A DNA stretch of 64,000 bases from an uncultured Opitutales bacterium (GCA_905612515.1 CAJQSI010000020.1:1-64000), one strand, 5' to 3'; positions 34,301-44,418 are shown, numbered from the stretch's first letter. Numbers and translations: made by a program. Notes: generated by a model not told the origin, from the sequence alone.

Positions 34301-35547
34301 CCGGCATCGAAAAATTAGTCGCCTTCGCCCAAGACACGGAAAGCACTGAAGCGGAACTTGCCGCACTCGAAGCAATCGCTCAGGTAGATGCTGTCTCAGC
34401 AGCAAGGCTCGCTCCGGCTTTTCTTGCAAAAATCCCCAACGAAGTCGATGCCGCCCCTCTCTTCGCTCATCTATTGCGTTCAGCTGAAGCACCCGCAATT
34501 CTTGCCTCGGGCCTAACGGGGAAAACTCTCTCGGCAAACTCCGCACTCGCAGGCATACGCGCCGCCACCACCTCCGGTCGGGATCTCTCCGCCCTCGTCG
34601 CCGCAATTCGCAAAGCGGGCAACCTAAAACCCATGATCCCAAACCTTACTGCAGCCGAAATGAAAAGTCTCGCCTCAGATGTGGGGAAACACGGAGATCC
34701 CGCTATCGGTGAAAAAGTCTATAGGCGGAAAGCTCTCGCCTGCATGGCATGCCACGCAATCGGCGGAGTGGGACCACAAGTCGGTCCCGACTTGGTTAGC
34801 ATTGGGGCGTCAGCCCCCATCGACTACCTCGTCGACTCTCTACTCGCCCCATCGAAAAAAATCAAGGAAGGCTATCATCTCACTGTGGTTAACGCAAAAG
34901 GTGGCAAAGTCGCAGCAGGTCTGGAGCTCAGCGCCGACAAGACCAAAGTCGTAATCCGTGACGCATCAGGAGCAATTATCGAAATCCCCGCTAAAGAAAT
35001 TCTTTCCAAGTCGATATCTCCCACTTCACTCATGCCCGCGGGACTCACGGCATCTCTTACCCGCGACGAATTCCTCCACCTCACGGCGTTCCTATCCGCC
35101 CTCGGCAAGGAAGGAGCCTATCGACACCCCAAAGAAGCTTTCGTACGATCCGTGGAAGTACCCAACGCCGAAAGCGCCCGCACTTTAAAACAGACCAACA
35201 ACTTCCTCAAAGACTCGACTGCACGCTCGAACAAGCTCCACGCTCTCGTAAACGGCTCCATACCCTTGGTGGAAATACCTGCATCCCCGAACGGCAACCG
35301 CTATCTCCGTTTTCGCCTACAAGCCGACGTCTCCGAGGAAATTCGCTTTTCGCTCGACGAAGCGAATGGTCTTCACATGCAACACGAAGGGCGTCGCGTC
35401 CACTTTCAACCCCAAGCCAAAATGTTCAAACATTCGGTAAAAAGCGGCACCCATACCTATGTGCTCGCCATTACGCCTCAATATCCCGCCGACGGCATCA
35501 AATTGAGATTCCATTCCGCATCCGCCAAAGTTCGTCTTCTCGATTGA
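31321..35547 (+). CDS. Secreted SGNH-propeller-HEAT-cytochrome c protein (PVC type)
   Basis: This 1408-aa protein starts with a signal peptide (MRKLLIALALSLTAGTVHS). Residues about 25-240 form an SGNH/GDSL-hydrolase-like domain (IVFVGPTFVE, NLGWSADTVMGES, LHLDDSGYRALA). A PQQ-dehydrogenase-like propeller (about 330-680) contains GRLWVATAESYPH, EDMDRDGVADRRQVFADGL and YVNDWSNHIIQHGEVD. Alpha-helical HEAT repeats run to about 1130, then a cytochrome c domain with C1141-M-A-C1144-H, and a tail of about 140 residues. Expected to oxidise sugars or alcohols in the periplasm; PVC genomes hold many such proteins. Confidence 0.9.
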   Translation: MRKLLIALALSLTAGTVHSDETIGFKKGDRIVFVGPTFVERTARFGHLETALTLAMPEKELIFRNLGWSADTVMGESRGYEKPQSGYANLLRSIRESKPTLLFLAYGPAESWAETPEAFTANYQKLLNDLKDLGARKVLVSPFLQENWGPPMPDPAAHNEDLREHTAIIAKLAAKNGLAHISLIDLIKPEVEKGKRLTMNSLHLDDSGYRALAKTVLAKLGLVTPDLDTAKAIRIRDLIREKNALHFHSWRPQNQTYILSFRKHEQGRHAKDLPKFAPHIAEKEQAIRKLLLTPEEQVHLPAKPKPSSWESIKPSKGAQLDMQKLQVPNDLELNAFASEPAIKNPVQSAWDEQGRLWVATAESYPHIAPGFVINDKIIILEDMDRDGVADRRQVFADGLLMPTAILPGHGGVYVGTSTEILHLRDTDGDGRADEKTILISGLGTEDTHHVVHSLRHTEDGKVGFNQSIYINTHVETPWGVRRLLKSGVWAFDPNTHDMEVFAYGLVNPWGHETDEFGQSFLTDGAGGAGIHYAFPGAAYVTSAYHSRAEVLPGLNPGQPKQCGLTIINSGIFPEKYRGLLVTNDFRGHRTISFRLSENGSGFFSIQKEDLIHVASKGTDRHGSAGMYRPIDIDEGPDGALYVNDWSNHIIQHGEVDFHDKRRDHEHGRIWRLLPKNASLPHHADLFKKKPTDWLNALASPELYVRRVARRLLVEKAGYSILPNLLEKARGTDKDETLLEYLWTARSLRAKIPHDLFKRLAESENFRIRAAAIRLGYDKPNAIDDPHPRVRLEAVCALRSQGDLKAIETLIRATDYETDRNIDFALREALRHLRPIWEGKTTFENHPTRLARVVALTGSQAPLDSLLASLKAMQTGDSKRLSTLQALATAGQPKHLDAVLNASLEENLKATDRLILLRSLLTTKKNRKLMPGKDRGRLAKLFEHPVLGSDALRLAAYWNLTGARAVAIKRLAGASAEDLFALRRHTSTLAAFGKPGIEKLVAFAQDTESTEAELAALEAIAQVDAVSAARLAPAFLAKIPNEVDAAPLFAHLLRSAEAPAILASGLTGKTLSANSALAGIRAATTSGRDLSALVAAIRKAGNLKPMIPNLTAAEMKSLASDVGKHGDPAIGEKVYRRKALACMACHAIGGVGPQVGPDLVSIGASAPIDYLVDSLLAPSKKIKEGYHLTVVNAKGGKVAAGLELSADKTKVVIRDASGAIIEIPAKEILSKSISPTSLMPAGLTASLTRDEFLHLTAFLSALGKEGAYRHPKEAFVRSVEVPNAESARTLKQTNNFLKDSTARSNKLHALVNGSIPLVEIPASPNGNRYLRFRLQADVSEEIRFSLDEANGLHMQHEGRRVHFQPQAKMFKHSVKSGTHTYVLAITPQYPADGIKLRFHSASAKVRLLD

Positions 35548-35690
35548 CGACCGAGGAGTCGGTAATGAATTTTCTTCGCTCGTCGAGAAAACTCCGTTTC
35601 CGAAAAGGCTAGTTACAAACAGCGCAAAATTTTGTAATGGATGAAAACTCTCCCAATGAGGTATAATTCGGGCAATACCATTGCTTTGAA

Positions 35691-36977
35691 ATGAATTCTT
35701 TACGCATAAGGCTACTCGCCGTCCTGGCCGGCATAGTGATTATGGGGAGCGGGTACTTCTTGATTTATGAAGAAGAAAAAACCCACTGGACCATATCGGG
35801 AGGCGAAACCGGCGGGCATTATGACGAAGCAGCTAAGGCAATTGCTGATGTTCTTCAAAATTCAAATGGGTGGAAGGTCGAAGTTTCAGGGAGTTCCGGA
35901 AGCGGGGACAACCTAACTCGCTTGGCAAAGGGAGAAGTCGACCTTTGCCTTGTGCAAAACGATTTGCCACGAGGCGAAAGCGGCAGAGCGGTAACCGCTC
36001 TTTACGAAGAGGTTCTGCATGTAATCATTAAGGATGAAAACAAGACCTTGTCGGACTTGGCAGGCACGACAGTCTCCATCGGTCCCAAAGGAGGAGGCAC
36101 GGAGACCTTGGCCATTGCCCTGTTTAAGCAATTCGGCATTTCCAATAGTCTCGACAAGTGGCGAAGGGAGAGCTTGAAGGATGGTCTAATCAGCTTGAGA
36201 GAGGGAGAGACGGAAGCTGTATGCGTAGTCACGGGCATTGGCAACGCTATGGTCGGTGAGGCATTGAGAAAAGGAGATCTCAATCTCTTGCAGCTAGGCA
36301 AGGAACCGGCGGCGAACTTATCTCTAGCGTACCCCTTCATTCACCAAGCCGAGATTCCCTCAGGGGCCTATCCCATTGAGGCCGGGAAAGGTTTGCCTCG
36401 TGAGAAATTACCGACCATTGGAACAGATGTCATCCTAGCTTGTTCAAGCAATTTATCCGACTCCGCCGCATTGCAGCTCACGAAAAGCCTAAGCGAAGGT
36501 CGCGGGTCCCTGGCGATCAAGCAACCGTTGCTAGCTCAACTGACCTCCCCGACCTTGCCCCACCATCAGTTCCCCCTTCATGAGGGAACTCGTCAATACT
36601 ACGAAAGGGACGAGCCGACCTTTATACAAAACTGGTCTGACCCCATTGCCTTGCTCGTCTCTCTTCTAGCTATTGCATGGGGAATCGGAGTAACCTTGCG
36701 TGAACTGTTTTTGCGACGCCGCAAGGACGGTTTGGACGTTTATTTCGAACAGGTTGACGAGATAACTTCCGAACTCGTAAAAGGGACGGAACCCGAACGC
36801 ATTCAAGCTATTGCGAGCAAACTGCATGACATTCGTCGTCAAACAACTCGAAAACTAATGGCGGAAGAACTTGCCGCCAACGAATCCTTTGTCATTTTCC
36901 AAAGACAACTCCATACTGCTCAGCAAATGGTAAACGAATTTATTAGAAAAAACGAAAACAGTTCAACAAAAGGATAA
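35691..36977 (+). CDS. TAXI-family substrate-binding protein with C-terminal membrane helix
   Basis: This 428-aa protein has an N-terminal hydrophobic signal/anchor, then a TAXI-type binding fold: WTISGGETGGHYDEAAKAIADVL, LCLVQNDLPRG, TVSIGPKGGGTETLAIALF, PIEAGKGLPREKLPTIGTDVILA. TAXI proteins normally feed TRAP transporters, but no permease is nearby. Unusually, a second membrane helix (ALLVSLLAIAWGIGVTL, near 325) and a basic, helical cytoplasmic tail of about 100 residues follow. It ends 6 nt before lemA, so it is probably co-expressed with lemA and the M48 gene; role unknown. Confidence 0.8.
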   Translation: MNSLRIRLLAVLAGIVIMGSGYFLIYEEEKTHWTISGGETGGHYDEAAKAIADVLQNSNGWKVEVSGSSGSGDNLTRLAKGEVDLCLVQNDLPRGESGRAVTALYEEVLHVIIKDENKTLSDLAGTTVSIGPKGGGTETLAIALFKQFGISNSLDKWRRESLKDGLISLREGETEAVCVVTGIGNAMVGEALRKGDLNLLQLGKEPAANLSLAYPFIHQAEIPSGAYPIEAGKGLPREKLPTIGTDVILACSSNLSDSAALQLTKSLSEGRGSLAIKQPLLAQLTSPTLPHHQFPLHEGTRQYYERDEPTFIQNWSDPIALLVSLLAIAWGIGVTLRELFLRRRKDGLDVYFEQVDEITSELVKGTEPERIQAIASKLHDIRRQTTRKLMAEELAANESFVIFQRQLHTAQQMVNEFIRKNENSSTKG

Positions 36978-36983
36978 ATCAAA

Positions 36984-37586
36984 ATGAGTTCAACAGCCAT
37001 AACCATTGCCGCAGTCGTCGGCGGCGCCGTGATCCTGATCGCCGTCGTGGTAAAAATATACAACTCGCTGGTGACCTTGAAAAACCGATTCGAGAACGCC
37101 TTCTCCCAAATCGAAGTGCAACTCCAACGCCGCTATGACTTGATCCCTAATTTGGTGGAAACCGTAAAGGGGTACATGAAACATGAAAGAGAAACCCTAG
37201 AAGCCGTAATCCAAGCCCGCAACCAAGCATCGCAAAGTCTACAAGCAGCATCAGGGAATCCGGGCGACGCTACAGCCATGGCGAGTTTGGCGGGTGCGGA
37301 AGGCATGCTGGGAGGAGCATTGGGGAGACTCTTCGCACTCTCGGAAAGCTATCCTGACCTCAAAGCCAATCAAAACGTTTCGAATTTGCAGGAAGAGCTC
37401 AGCACCACGGAAAACAAAGTCTCGTTTTCGAGACAGGCTTTCAACGACGCAGTTACCAGTTACAACACTTACAAACAGACCTTTCCCCCCGTGTTTTTCG
37501 CCGGAATGTTCGGTCACGGACAAAACGCGAGCTTGTTGGAGTTCGACAGCAATGCCATAAAGGAAGCACCGAAGGTTTCGTTCTAA
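36984..37586 (+). CDS. lemA: LemA-family membrane protein
   Basis: This 200-aa protein has one N-terminal membrane span (AITIAAVVGGAVILIAVVVKIY) then the LemA signature NSLVTLKNRFENAFSQIEVQLQRRYDLIPNLVETVKGYMKHE, followed by a long helical region with AFNDAVTSYNTYKQTFP. LemA genes are often next to an M48 protease, as here (35 nt upstream of it). Role in envelope quality control is suspected but not defined. Confidence 0.92.
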   Translation: MSSTAITIAAVVGGAVILIAVVVKIYNSLVTLKNRFENAFSQIEVQLQRRYDLIPNLVETVKGYMKHERETLEAVIQARNQASQSLQAASGNPGDATAMASLAGAEGMLGGALGRLFALSESYPDLKANQNVSNLQEELSTTENKVSFSRQAFNDAVTSYNTYKQTFPPVFFAGMFGHGQNASLLEFDSNAIKEAPKVSF

Positions 37587-37621
37587 AGTCTAATCAGCGT
37601 TTGGTTTAATACCTCGGGCAA

Positions 37622-39538
37622 GTGGATTTTTTCGAACACCAGGACAAAGCCCGTCGCAACACCGGGCTACTAATCCTCTATTTTGGGTTGGCAGTTCTTT
37701 GCATCTTCGGCGCGCTGTTTACCTTGGCCTCCTATTTTCTTTCGAGAGATCCTTATAGCGAAAAAATCGTCTGGGACATGGGTATGGCAGTGCAGATCGC
37801 ACTCGGAACCGGCTTGTTGATTGGATCGGGCAGTCTTTATAAAATCGCGACTTTGAATGGAGGGGGCAAGGTAGTCGCAGAATCATTGGGAGGAAATCCA
37901 CTCTATCCCGGCACTCATGATCCAAAGGAAAAACGCCTCTTGAACATTGTGGAGGAAATGGCCATTGCATCAGGCACTCCGGTTCCCCCGGTCTATCTCA
38001 TGGAGGAAAATTCGATCAACGCGTTCGCCGCAGGTCACTCTCCCGAAAACGCCGTCATTGGGGTAACCCGAGGTTGCATTGACAAACTGAACCGGGATCA
38101 ACTTCAAGGAGTCATGGCTCACGAGTTCAGCCATATATTGAATGGCGACATGCGAATGAATATTCGCCTCATCGGAGTCCTTCATGGAATTCTACTAATC
38201 GCCGGCCTTGGTTTTTTCCTTATGCGCATCGCTCCCTTCCTAGGTGGCGGGAGACGAAGTCGTGAGAGCGGAGGACTGGGGATTGCCATGCTTGTGGCAG
38301 GAATAGTCATGCTGGTCATCGGTTACGTCGGGGCCTTTTTCGGTGGTCTGATCAAGGCAGCAGTCAGTCGTCAACGGGAATTCCTTGCGGATGCTTCCGC
38401 CGTACAATTCACTCGCAACCCTCAAGGCATTTCGGGCGCATTGAAGAAGATAGGAGGACTGTCCGAAGGGTCGCGAATAGAAGCTCCAAAGGCGAACGAA
38501 TGCAGTCACATGTTTTTCGGAGCGAGCGTTTCTAGCCTTTTCGCCACCCATCCGAAACTCGAGAAACGTGTACGACGTATCGATCCGAACTGGAAAGGAA
38601 GTTTTCCCGATACCAACAACCTAGCAGAACACCCGGACACCACTGAATTCGTCGGTGCATCGGGCTTCTTGGGTGAAATCGGAAAAGCTACTAAGAGTAA
38701 GCCGAAAGCCGGAACCGGAACCGCAAGACCTCGGGACGCTATTCGCTCCGCCGGCAATCCAACCCAAGCACACATGGAACATGCCCGTAAGGTAATTAGC
38801 AAGACTCCGTCGGCACTTCTAGACCAAGTCCGCGAACCCTTCGGGGCCCGCTGCGTAATCTTCGCCCTACTGCTAGACAAAGTTGATAAAGTCGTGCGCG
38901 ACAAACAGTTCGCCCTTTTGCTTCGGCAAACAGAACGCGGTTCGGTCGAAGAAACAGAGACGGCATCCTCCCGCCTGTCGGATCTTTCCTCCGAACAGAA
39001 GTTCGCCCTCGTGGAAATGGCTGCTCCCGCCCTTGCTCACCTTTCACCAGGCCAGTATGCCGCCTTCCGCAACACTGTGGAGCACTTGGTCGCAGCGGAC
39101 AACCGCCTCGACCTCTTCGAGTGGAGTCTGCGCAAAGCAATCGACCACCACCTTGGTCGCCGTTTTTCCCAAAGGCGCCCGCCGCACGGTTCGGCTTCCA
39201 TCCGCAGATTGCTTCCCGACTGCCTTCTCGTTCTGGGAACCTTGGCTCGCCACGGGCAGGACGGAATGGCGCCGGAACCCTCGTTCAACGAAGGAGCCTC
39301 GGCCCTCACCCGATCGAAGGCTCTCTCCCTGCCTTCCGTCGAGGAATGCGGGGTGGCTCAACTGAATGAAGCTGTGACGCGTCTCGAGCGGCTCACGCCT
39401 CTGGAAAAACGTTCTCTTCTGGAAGCCTGCTCTCGAACCATCGACTTCGATGGCAAAGCCACTGAAGTGGAAGTCCAAGTTCTTCGCGGAGTGGCAGCGG
39501 GAATCTCGTGCCCATTGCCCCCGGTTACAGCAGGATAA
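37622..39538 (+). CDS. M48 (HtpX-like) membrane metallopeptidase with long C-terminal extension
   Basis: GTG start; 638 aa, about twice the length of HtpX. Membrane spans near 15-40, 60-75, 185-205 and 218-245 bracket the zinc motif HEFSH (about 168-172) and the downstream ligand in REFLADASAVQFTRNPQGI. Residues 330-638 are a mostly helical extension (LLLDKVDKVVRDKQFALLL, EKFALVEMAAPAL, PLEKRSLLEACSRTIDFDGKATEVE) that resembles tellurite-resistance TerB-type helical folds. Long-form M48 proteins downstream of LemA are known; the extension may sense or bind partners. Confidence 0.88.
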   Translation: MDFFEHQDKARRNTGLLILYFGLAVLCIFGALFTLASYFLSRDPYSEKIVWDMGMAVQIALGTGLLIGSGSLYKIATLNGGGKVVAESLGGNPLYPGTHDPKEKRLLNIVEEMAIASGTPVPPVYLMEENSINAFAAGHSPENAVIGVTRGCIDKLNRDQLQGVMAHEFSHILNGDMRMNIRLIGVLHGILLIAGLGFFLMRIAPFLGGGRRSRESGGLGIAMLVAGIVMLVIGYVGAFFGGLIKAAVSRQREFLADASAVQFTRNPQGISGALKKIGGLSEGSRIEAPKANECSHMFFGASVSSLFATHPKLEKRVRRIDPNWKGSFPDTNNLAEHPDTTEFVGASGFLGEIGKATKSKPKAGTGTARPRDAIRSAGNPTQAHMEHARKVISKTPSALLDQVREPFGARCVIFALLLDKVDKVVRDKQFALLLRQTERGSVEETETASSRLSDLSSEQKFALVEMAAPALAHLSPGQYAAFRNTVEHLVAADNRLDLFEWSLRKAIDHHLGRRFSQRRPPHGSASIRRLLPDCLLVLGTLARHGQDGMAPEPSFNEGASALTRSKALSLPSVEECGVAQLNEAVTRLERLTPLEKRSLLEACSRTIDFDGKATEVEVQVLRGVAAGISCPLPPVTAG

Positions 39539-39589
39539 ATCGACTCGTCGGCATCAAGACAAGGCAGATCCTTTTACTTGGAGAAGCGG

Positions 39590-40864
39590 TTATTTACCGA
39601 TGGTTTCGATGATCTTGACGATTGGCAGGAAAAGGGCGATAACAATAAATCCCACCACGACGGCAAGAAAGACGATCATCACCGGCTCGATCAAGGATAC
39701 CATCCCGGCCACGGCGTTGTCCACGTCCTCGTCGTAGTTGTCTGCAATACGAGTGAGCATCGCGGGGAGTTCTCCCGTTTCCTCACCAATTTCAACCATG
39801 CTGGAAACCATCGTGGGAAAAACGTCTTCTCTCTCCATTTGAGTAGCCATGGCTTCACCGTCCCTAACGGAGTCATGTATATTGTTTATTGCCTCGGCGA
39901 AGTATGAATTGTTCAAAGTATCGCGAGTAATTTGCAAGGCTTGCAGAATAGGTACGCCGCTACTTAGCAAGGTAGCGAAGGTACGAGTAATTCTCGAAAT
40001 ATTCGATTTACTGATCACATCTCTAATCGCAGGCACGTGAAGCCCCAACCAGTCGAACACACGAGAACCTTTTTTTGTTTGCTTGAACATGAACAGACCA
40101 AAAACCGTGCCTCCCATGCCGCCCAAAACGAGTATTGGGTGTCCCGAAAAAAGTTCGCTGACATTAATCACGACCTGAGTAGGTCCGGGCAGAGGGGCAC
40201 CTCGAAGCATTTGCTGGAAAATAGCTTCGAATTGTGGAACCACCACCATCATCAACAAGGTGACGATGACCACCGCGACAAACATGATTACGCTTGGATA
40301 AATCATGGCGGACTTTACTTTCTTGATGGTTCGTATCGATTTTTCCTGAAATTGAGACAAGCGATCGAGAACGAGTTCCAAGACACCGCCGGCCTCCCCT
40401 GCCCTGACCATATTGACGTATAAGTTATCAAAAGTCTTTGGGTACGTAGCCAGCCCATCGGAAAGGTTTCCACCGGACGACACTTTCTCGGAAATTTTCT
40501 CTAGCATTTCCTTGAATTTCGGTTTTTTCTCCTGCTGTTTGATCATGACCTCGAGGCTTCGAAGAAGGGGTAAACCTGCCTGAACCAGAGTCGCCATTTG
40601 CCGGGTGAAAATCGAGATGTCCTCACTGTTGGGACCGCCGCCTATTTCGATATTGAACCCTTTCTTGCCTTTCTTTTTTTTCTTGGCCGCGCCTGCTCCT
40701 GCCTTGCCGCCCGATGGGGCTTCCTGTGGTGAGGGAGAGATTTCGGAAACCATTAGCCCGCGCTGTCCCAAAAGGGCCAAGGCCTGTTCTTGCGATTCCG
40801 CCTCTACGCTACCGTTGGAAGGGGAGCCGTTTTGATCGACTGCGACATAATTAAAAACTGCCAT
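39590..40864 (-). CDS. pilC: PilC/GspF inner-membrane platform protein
   Basis: This 424-aa protein has a short N-terminal FNYVAVDQNGSP-like segment (GspF), an Ala/Lys linker (about 55-70), then two homologous cytoplasmic domains beginning ISIFTRQMATLVQAGLPLLRSLE and ISRITRTFATLLSSGVPILQALQ, each followed by membrane spans (VIMFVAVVIVTLLMMVVV; VMIVFLAVVVGFIVIALFLP). Such proteins are the platform of type IV pili and type II secretion. It is the last of three genes in the operon with two GspE/PilB ATPases. Confidence 0.93.
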   Translation of the reverse strand: MAVFNYVAVDQNGSPSNGSVEAESQEQALALLGQRGLMVSEISPSPQEAPSGGKAGAGAAKKKKKGKKGFNIEIGGGPNSEDISIFTRQMATLVQAGLPLLRSLEVMIKQQEKKPKFKEMLEKISEKVSSGGNLSDGLATYPKTFDNLYVNMVRAGEAGGVLELVLDRLSQFQEKSIRTIKKVKSAMIYPSVIMFVAVVIVTLLMMVVVPQFEAIFQQMLRGAPLPGPTQVVINVSELFSGHPILVLGGMGGTVFGLFMFKQTKKGSRVFDWLGLHVPAIRDVISKSNISRITRTFATLLSSGVPILQALQITRDTLNNSYFAEAINNIHDSVRDGEAMATQMEREDVFPTMVSSMVEIGEETGELPAMLTRIADNYDEDVDNAVAGMVSLIEPVMIVFLAVVVGFIVIALFLPIVKIIETIGK

Positions 40865-40885
40865 AATTTAAGATATTGGAGATTT

Positions 40886-42577
40886 CTAGGTATATTTCAA
40901 GACTTCCTCGATAGTAGTTTCACCATCAAAGATTGAGCGAAGGCCATCTTCGCGAAGAGTACGCATTCCTTGTTCAATGGCTTTTTGCCGAAGAACAAGC
41001 GTAGCTGCTCCGCTATTAATAAGTTCACGAAAACTGTCTGTAATGGTGATCATCTCAAAGAGGCCGGAACGGCCACGGTATCCCGTCTGGTTACACTCGG
41101 GGCATCCACCGCCAAAGTAAAATTTGCGATCACCGAGTTCTTGCGGATTAAGTCCGAGATTTTCCAGGATGTCGCGCTTTGGTTTGTATTCTTGTTTGCA
41201 CTCCTTGCAAATTTTCCGAACCAGACGCTGGCCAAGCACAAACTCGATTGAAGCAGAAAGCAGAAACGGTTCGAGTCCCATGTCGATGAGACGAGTAATG
41301 GCGCCGGGAGCATCGTTTGTGTGCAAGGTACTGAGAACCACATGCCCCGTCAGGGAGGCTTGCACGGCAATACGCGCGGTCTCAATGTCACGAATTTCCC
41401 CGACCATGATCTTATCCGGATCTTGGCGAAGAAAAGCACGAAGCGCTCGGGCAAAATCTAGACCGACCTTATGATTGACCGGCACCTGCATGATCCCCTC
41501 GATCTCGTATTCCACGGGATCTTCGGCGGTCAAGATTTTGGTATCAATCACATTAATCTCGCGCAAGGCACTGTATAAAGTGGTTGTCTTGCCTGAACCG
41601 GTGGGACCGGTTACAATAAAAATTCCGTTGGGACGTCTGACAGCTGCTCGTATTCCTTCTTTTATGTTTTCCGGTAATCCAAGATTATCAAGATCTAGGT
41701 TCACGGCCGATTGATCCAAGACACGAAGCACAACGCTTTCCCCGAACTGCGTAGGCAGGGTTGAAACTCGAAGATCTACCGGGCGACCCGCAATCGTCAT
41801 TCTTATGCGACCATCTTGAGGTACACGATGCTCGGCAATATTCAGCTCGGAAATGACCTTAATTCGAGAGATAACAGGAAGCGCCAAGCTTTTGGGTGGA
41901 GGCGACATCTCATAAAGTGCTCCGTCGACCCGATAACGAATGCGAAACTCGTCTTCAAAGGGCTCAAAGTGAATATCTGAAGCTTGAGCACGAACTGCTT
42001 GCTGAAGAACAAGATTTACGAACCGGATGACGGGAGTTTCATTAGCTGCGTCAATGAGTTCGCTCTCCTTCGCTTCGTCCAAGTTTTCGAAACCTTCGGA
42101 ACTGATGTCGCCCAAAAGGTCGGCGAGAGTCGACTCATCCTTACCGTAGTGCTGTTCGATAAGGCGATTAATCTCCTCGGGATCACATACGATAAGACAA
42201 ATGTCCAAGTTGAGGGAAAAAGTAAGATCATCTATAATGGAGGAGTTGAAAGGATCAGCAGCCAAGAGATGCAGTCCGTCTTCGGAAAGGTACACAGGAA
42301 CCACTGCGTATTGATTGGCTATGTCGCTCTTGACTAAGGCCAGAACTTCTCCCTCGATTTCATCCACGGTCCCCACCTGCACCTCACAACCAAGATACTC
42401 TCCGACCAAGCTAAACACATCGCCGCGAGAAGCGATTCCGGCGCGAACAATTTCTTCGGCATAGGATTTTTGCCCGACTCGAACATCCTCGTCGAACAAT
42501 TCATCCAATCCATGTTGAGAAACTCCTTCGACTTGCGAGAAGATTTCACGAACAGTGGAGTTGTGATCGATGTACAT
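40886..42577 (-). CDS. GspE/PilB-type assembly ATPase (first paralogue)
   Basis: This 563-aa protein has an MSHEN (GspE N-terminal) domain, then the PilB/GspE core: [24 protein letters not shown], Walker [12 protein letters not shown], AspBox, [10 protein letters not shown] and [17 protein letters not shown] tetracysteine zinc motif (CKECKQ ... CPECNQ) is intact. It starts 10 nt after its upstream paralogue and 21 nt before pilC. With pilC it powers pilus or type II fibre assembly; no PilT retraction ATPase is in view. Confidence 0.92.
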   Translation of the reverse strand: MYIDHNSTVREIFSQVEGVSQHGLDELFDEDVRVGQKSYAEEIVRAGIASRGDVFSLVGEYLGCEVQVGTVDEIEGEVLALVKSDIANQYAVVPVYLSEDGLHLLAADPFNSSIIDDLTFSLNLDICLIVCDPEEINRLIEQHYGKDESTLADLLGDISSEGFENLDEAKESELIDAANETPVIRFVNLVLQQAVRAQASDIHFEPFEDEFRIRYRVDGALYEMSPPPKSLALPVISRIKVISELNIAEHRVPQDGRIRMTIAGRPVDLRVSTLPTQFGESVVLRVLDQSAVNLDLDNLGLPENIKEGIRAAVRRPNGIFIVTGPTGSGKTTTLYSALREINVIDTKILTAEDPVEYEIEGIMQVPVNHKVGLDFARALRAFLRQDPDKIMVGEIRDIETARIAVQASLTGHVVLSTLHTNDAPGAITRLIDMGLEPFLLSASIEFVLGQRLVRKICKECKQEYKPKRDILENLGLNPQELGDRKFYFGGGCPECNQTGYRGRSGLFEMITITDSFRELINSGAATLVLRQKAIEQGMRTLREDGLRSIFDGETTIEEVLKYT

Positions 42578-42587
42578 CGTTGCCTCT

Positions 42588-44315
42588 CTACTCCTCGGCA
42601 GTGGTGCTCATGAGCACCTCGTCAAGAGTGGTAATACCTGCAAGCACTTTCCGAAAACCATCGGCGCGCATCGAACGCATACCCATCTGACGAGCTTTGT
42701 GGCGCAACTCGACCAAGCTCACGTTATTGTAAATCATTGCCTCGATTTCCTCGTCCACGATAAAAATCTCGAAAACTCCCTTTCGCCCACGATAACCAGT
42801 ACCTCCGCAATTGTCGCAACCTGCCCCCATCATGAATGAGGCTTCCTGAGCTTGCTTTTCGTCGAGTCCGAGAATTTGCAATTCGTTGGCGGTGGGATCA
42901 TAGGGTTGCTTACAACCTTGACAGATGGCACGAACCAAGCGCTGAGCCAATGCCGCTCTCAAGGAAGCGGAAACCAGGAAGGGCTTGACACCCATGTCGA
43001 TCAATCTGGCAACCGCGCTGGGAGCATCGTTAGTGTGCAGAGTGCTGAACACCATGTGCCCCGTAAGAGAAGCGTTAATCGCAATCTCGGCAGTTTCAAG
43101 ATCACGAATTTCTCCCACCATAACAATATTTGGAGCTTGCCGCAACATGGCTCGTAAAGCAGCGGTAAAAGTCATCCCCACCTCTGCTCGCACCTGCACT
43201 TGATTGATTCCTGCAAGTTCGTATTCGACGGGATCCTCGACGGTAATGATCTTGCGATCAGGAGTATTGATAACATTGAGAGCGGAATACAGGGTAGTCG
43301 ACTTACCCGATCCCGTTGGCCCAGTTACAAGAAAGATGCCGTCAGGCATTCCGATAATTCTCTCGAACGACTCTTGATCGTCGGTAAAAAAGCCCAACTG
43401 AGGCAAACCAAGACGAAGGCTTTCCTTGTCAAGAATCCGCATAACAATGCTTTCTCCATGAGCGGTCGGCAAGGTCGACACGCGGAGATCAATCACTTTT
43501 TCGCCAGCCTTGACGGTGATTCTTCCGTCAAGCGGTACGCGCTTCTCTGCTAAGCTAACATTGGCCATTAACTTTGTGCGAGAAATTATCGAAGGCTGTA
43601 GACGTTTCGGTGGGTCTGATTGCTCTTGTAATTTGCCGTCAATACGAAATCTTATGCGAAATTTTTTCTCCAGAGGCTCCATATGGATATCCGAAGCCCG
43701 CATCTCCAAGGCATCCTTAATGAGGGAATGAACATACTTGATGATGGGAGCGTCTTCCTCGCTAACCGTTTCAGTGTGCTTGCCATCGCCTATTTCGAGA
43801 TCCTCTGCCGAAATATCGCTGAAGAAATCGGACATTTTTTGTTCATCCGCAACACCGTAAGCCTCATCGATGGATTTCAGAACATCCCCTCGATAGGCAA
43901 TCTTAGGATTAATGGTTTTGCCGAGAACATGAGTGAGATTATCGAATGCGTCTTGATCCACCGGATTAGCAAGAGCGAGATCGATCTCGGTTCCGTTAAG
44001 CTCCAAAGGGAAAACTTCATATTGACGAGCAACCTCGACCGGAACGACTGCAAGAGCGTCATTGCCCGGTTTGACTAAGGAAAGATCCACCGTTTCCATG
44101 TTCAATTCCGAAGCAAGGAAATCAACGAATACCTGAGTCGAAGAACCAGTGTCTTCGATGAGCTTGTCCATGAACGCCAAATCAGGGTCTATAGGCACTT
44201 CCAGCTCATCGGTCGGAACCGCCGCCAATTCTGCACGAACGGAGGCCACAATTTGGCCAAAACCTTCGTTGTTTTGTTCGAAGGCTTGCAGTAAGTATTC
44301 GTCGGTCTGGTTCAC
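42588..44315 (-). CDS. GspE/PilB-type assembly ATPase (second paralogue)
   Basis: This 575-aa protein begins at GTG and shares the layout of its downstream neighbour: N-terminal MSHEN-like part, [26 protein letters not shown], Walker [12 protein letters not shown], HxxD-like [16 protein letters not shown], and the zinc motif CQGCKQ ... CDNCGG. It is clearly a diverged duplicate. Tandem copies just upstream of pilC could power two fibres or act as hetero-oligomers; which is unknown. Confidence 0.92.
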   Translation of the reverse strand: MNQTDEYLLQAFEQNNEGFGQIVASVRAELAAVPTDELEVPIDPDLAFMDKLIEDTGSSTQVFVDFLASELNMETVDLSLVKPGNDALAVVPVEVARQYEVFPLELNGTEIDLALANPVDQDAFDNLTHVLGKTINPKIAYRGDVLKSIDEAYGVADEQKMSDFFSDISAEDLEIGDGKHTETVSEEDAPIIKYVHSLIKDALEMRASDIHMEPLEKKFRIRFRIDGKLQEQSDPPKRLQPSIISRTKLMANVSLAEKRVPLDGRITVKAGEKVIDLRVSTLPTAHGESIVMRILDKESLRLGLPQLGFFTDDQESFERIIGMPDGIFLVTGPTGSGKSTTLYSALNVINTPDRKIITVEDPVEYELAGINQVQVRAEVGMTFTAALRAMLRQAPNIVMVGEIRDLETAEIAINASLTGHMVFSTLHTNDAPSAVARLIDMGVKPFLVSASLRAALAQRLVRAICQGCKQPYDPTANELQILGLDEKQAQEASFMMGAGCDNCGGTGYRGRKGVFEIFIVDEEIEAMIYNNVSLVELRHKARQMGMRSMRADGFRKVLAGITTLDEVLMSTTAEE

Positions 44316-44418
44316 TGAGCTAAAAAAACTCCGTTAAGATAGGGAAACCTCTTGAAAAAAGGCAACCGAAAGAAAAACAGAGTCCTTACCAGACAACAAG
44401 ACCCCGCAAGGGAACATA

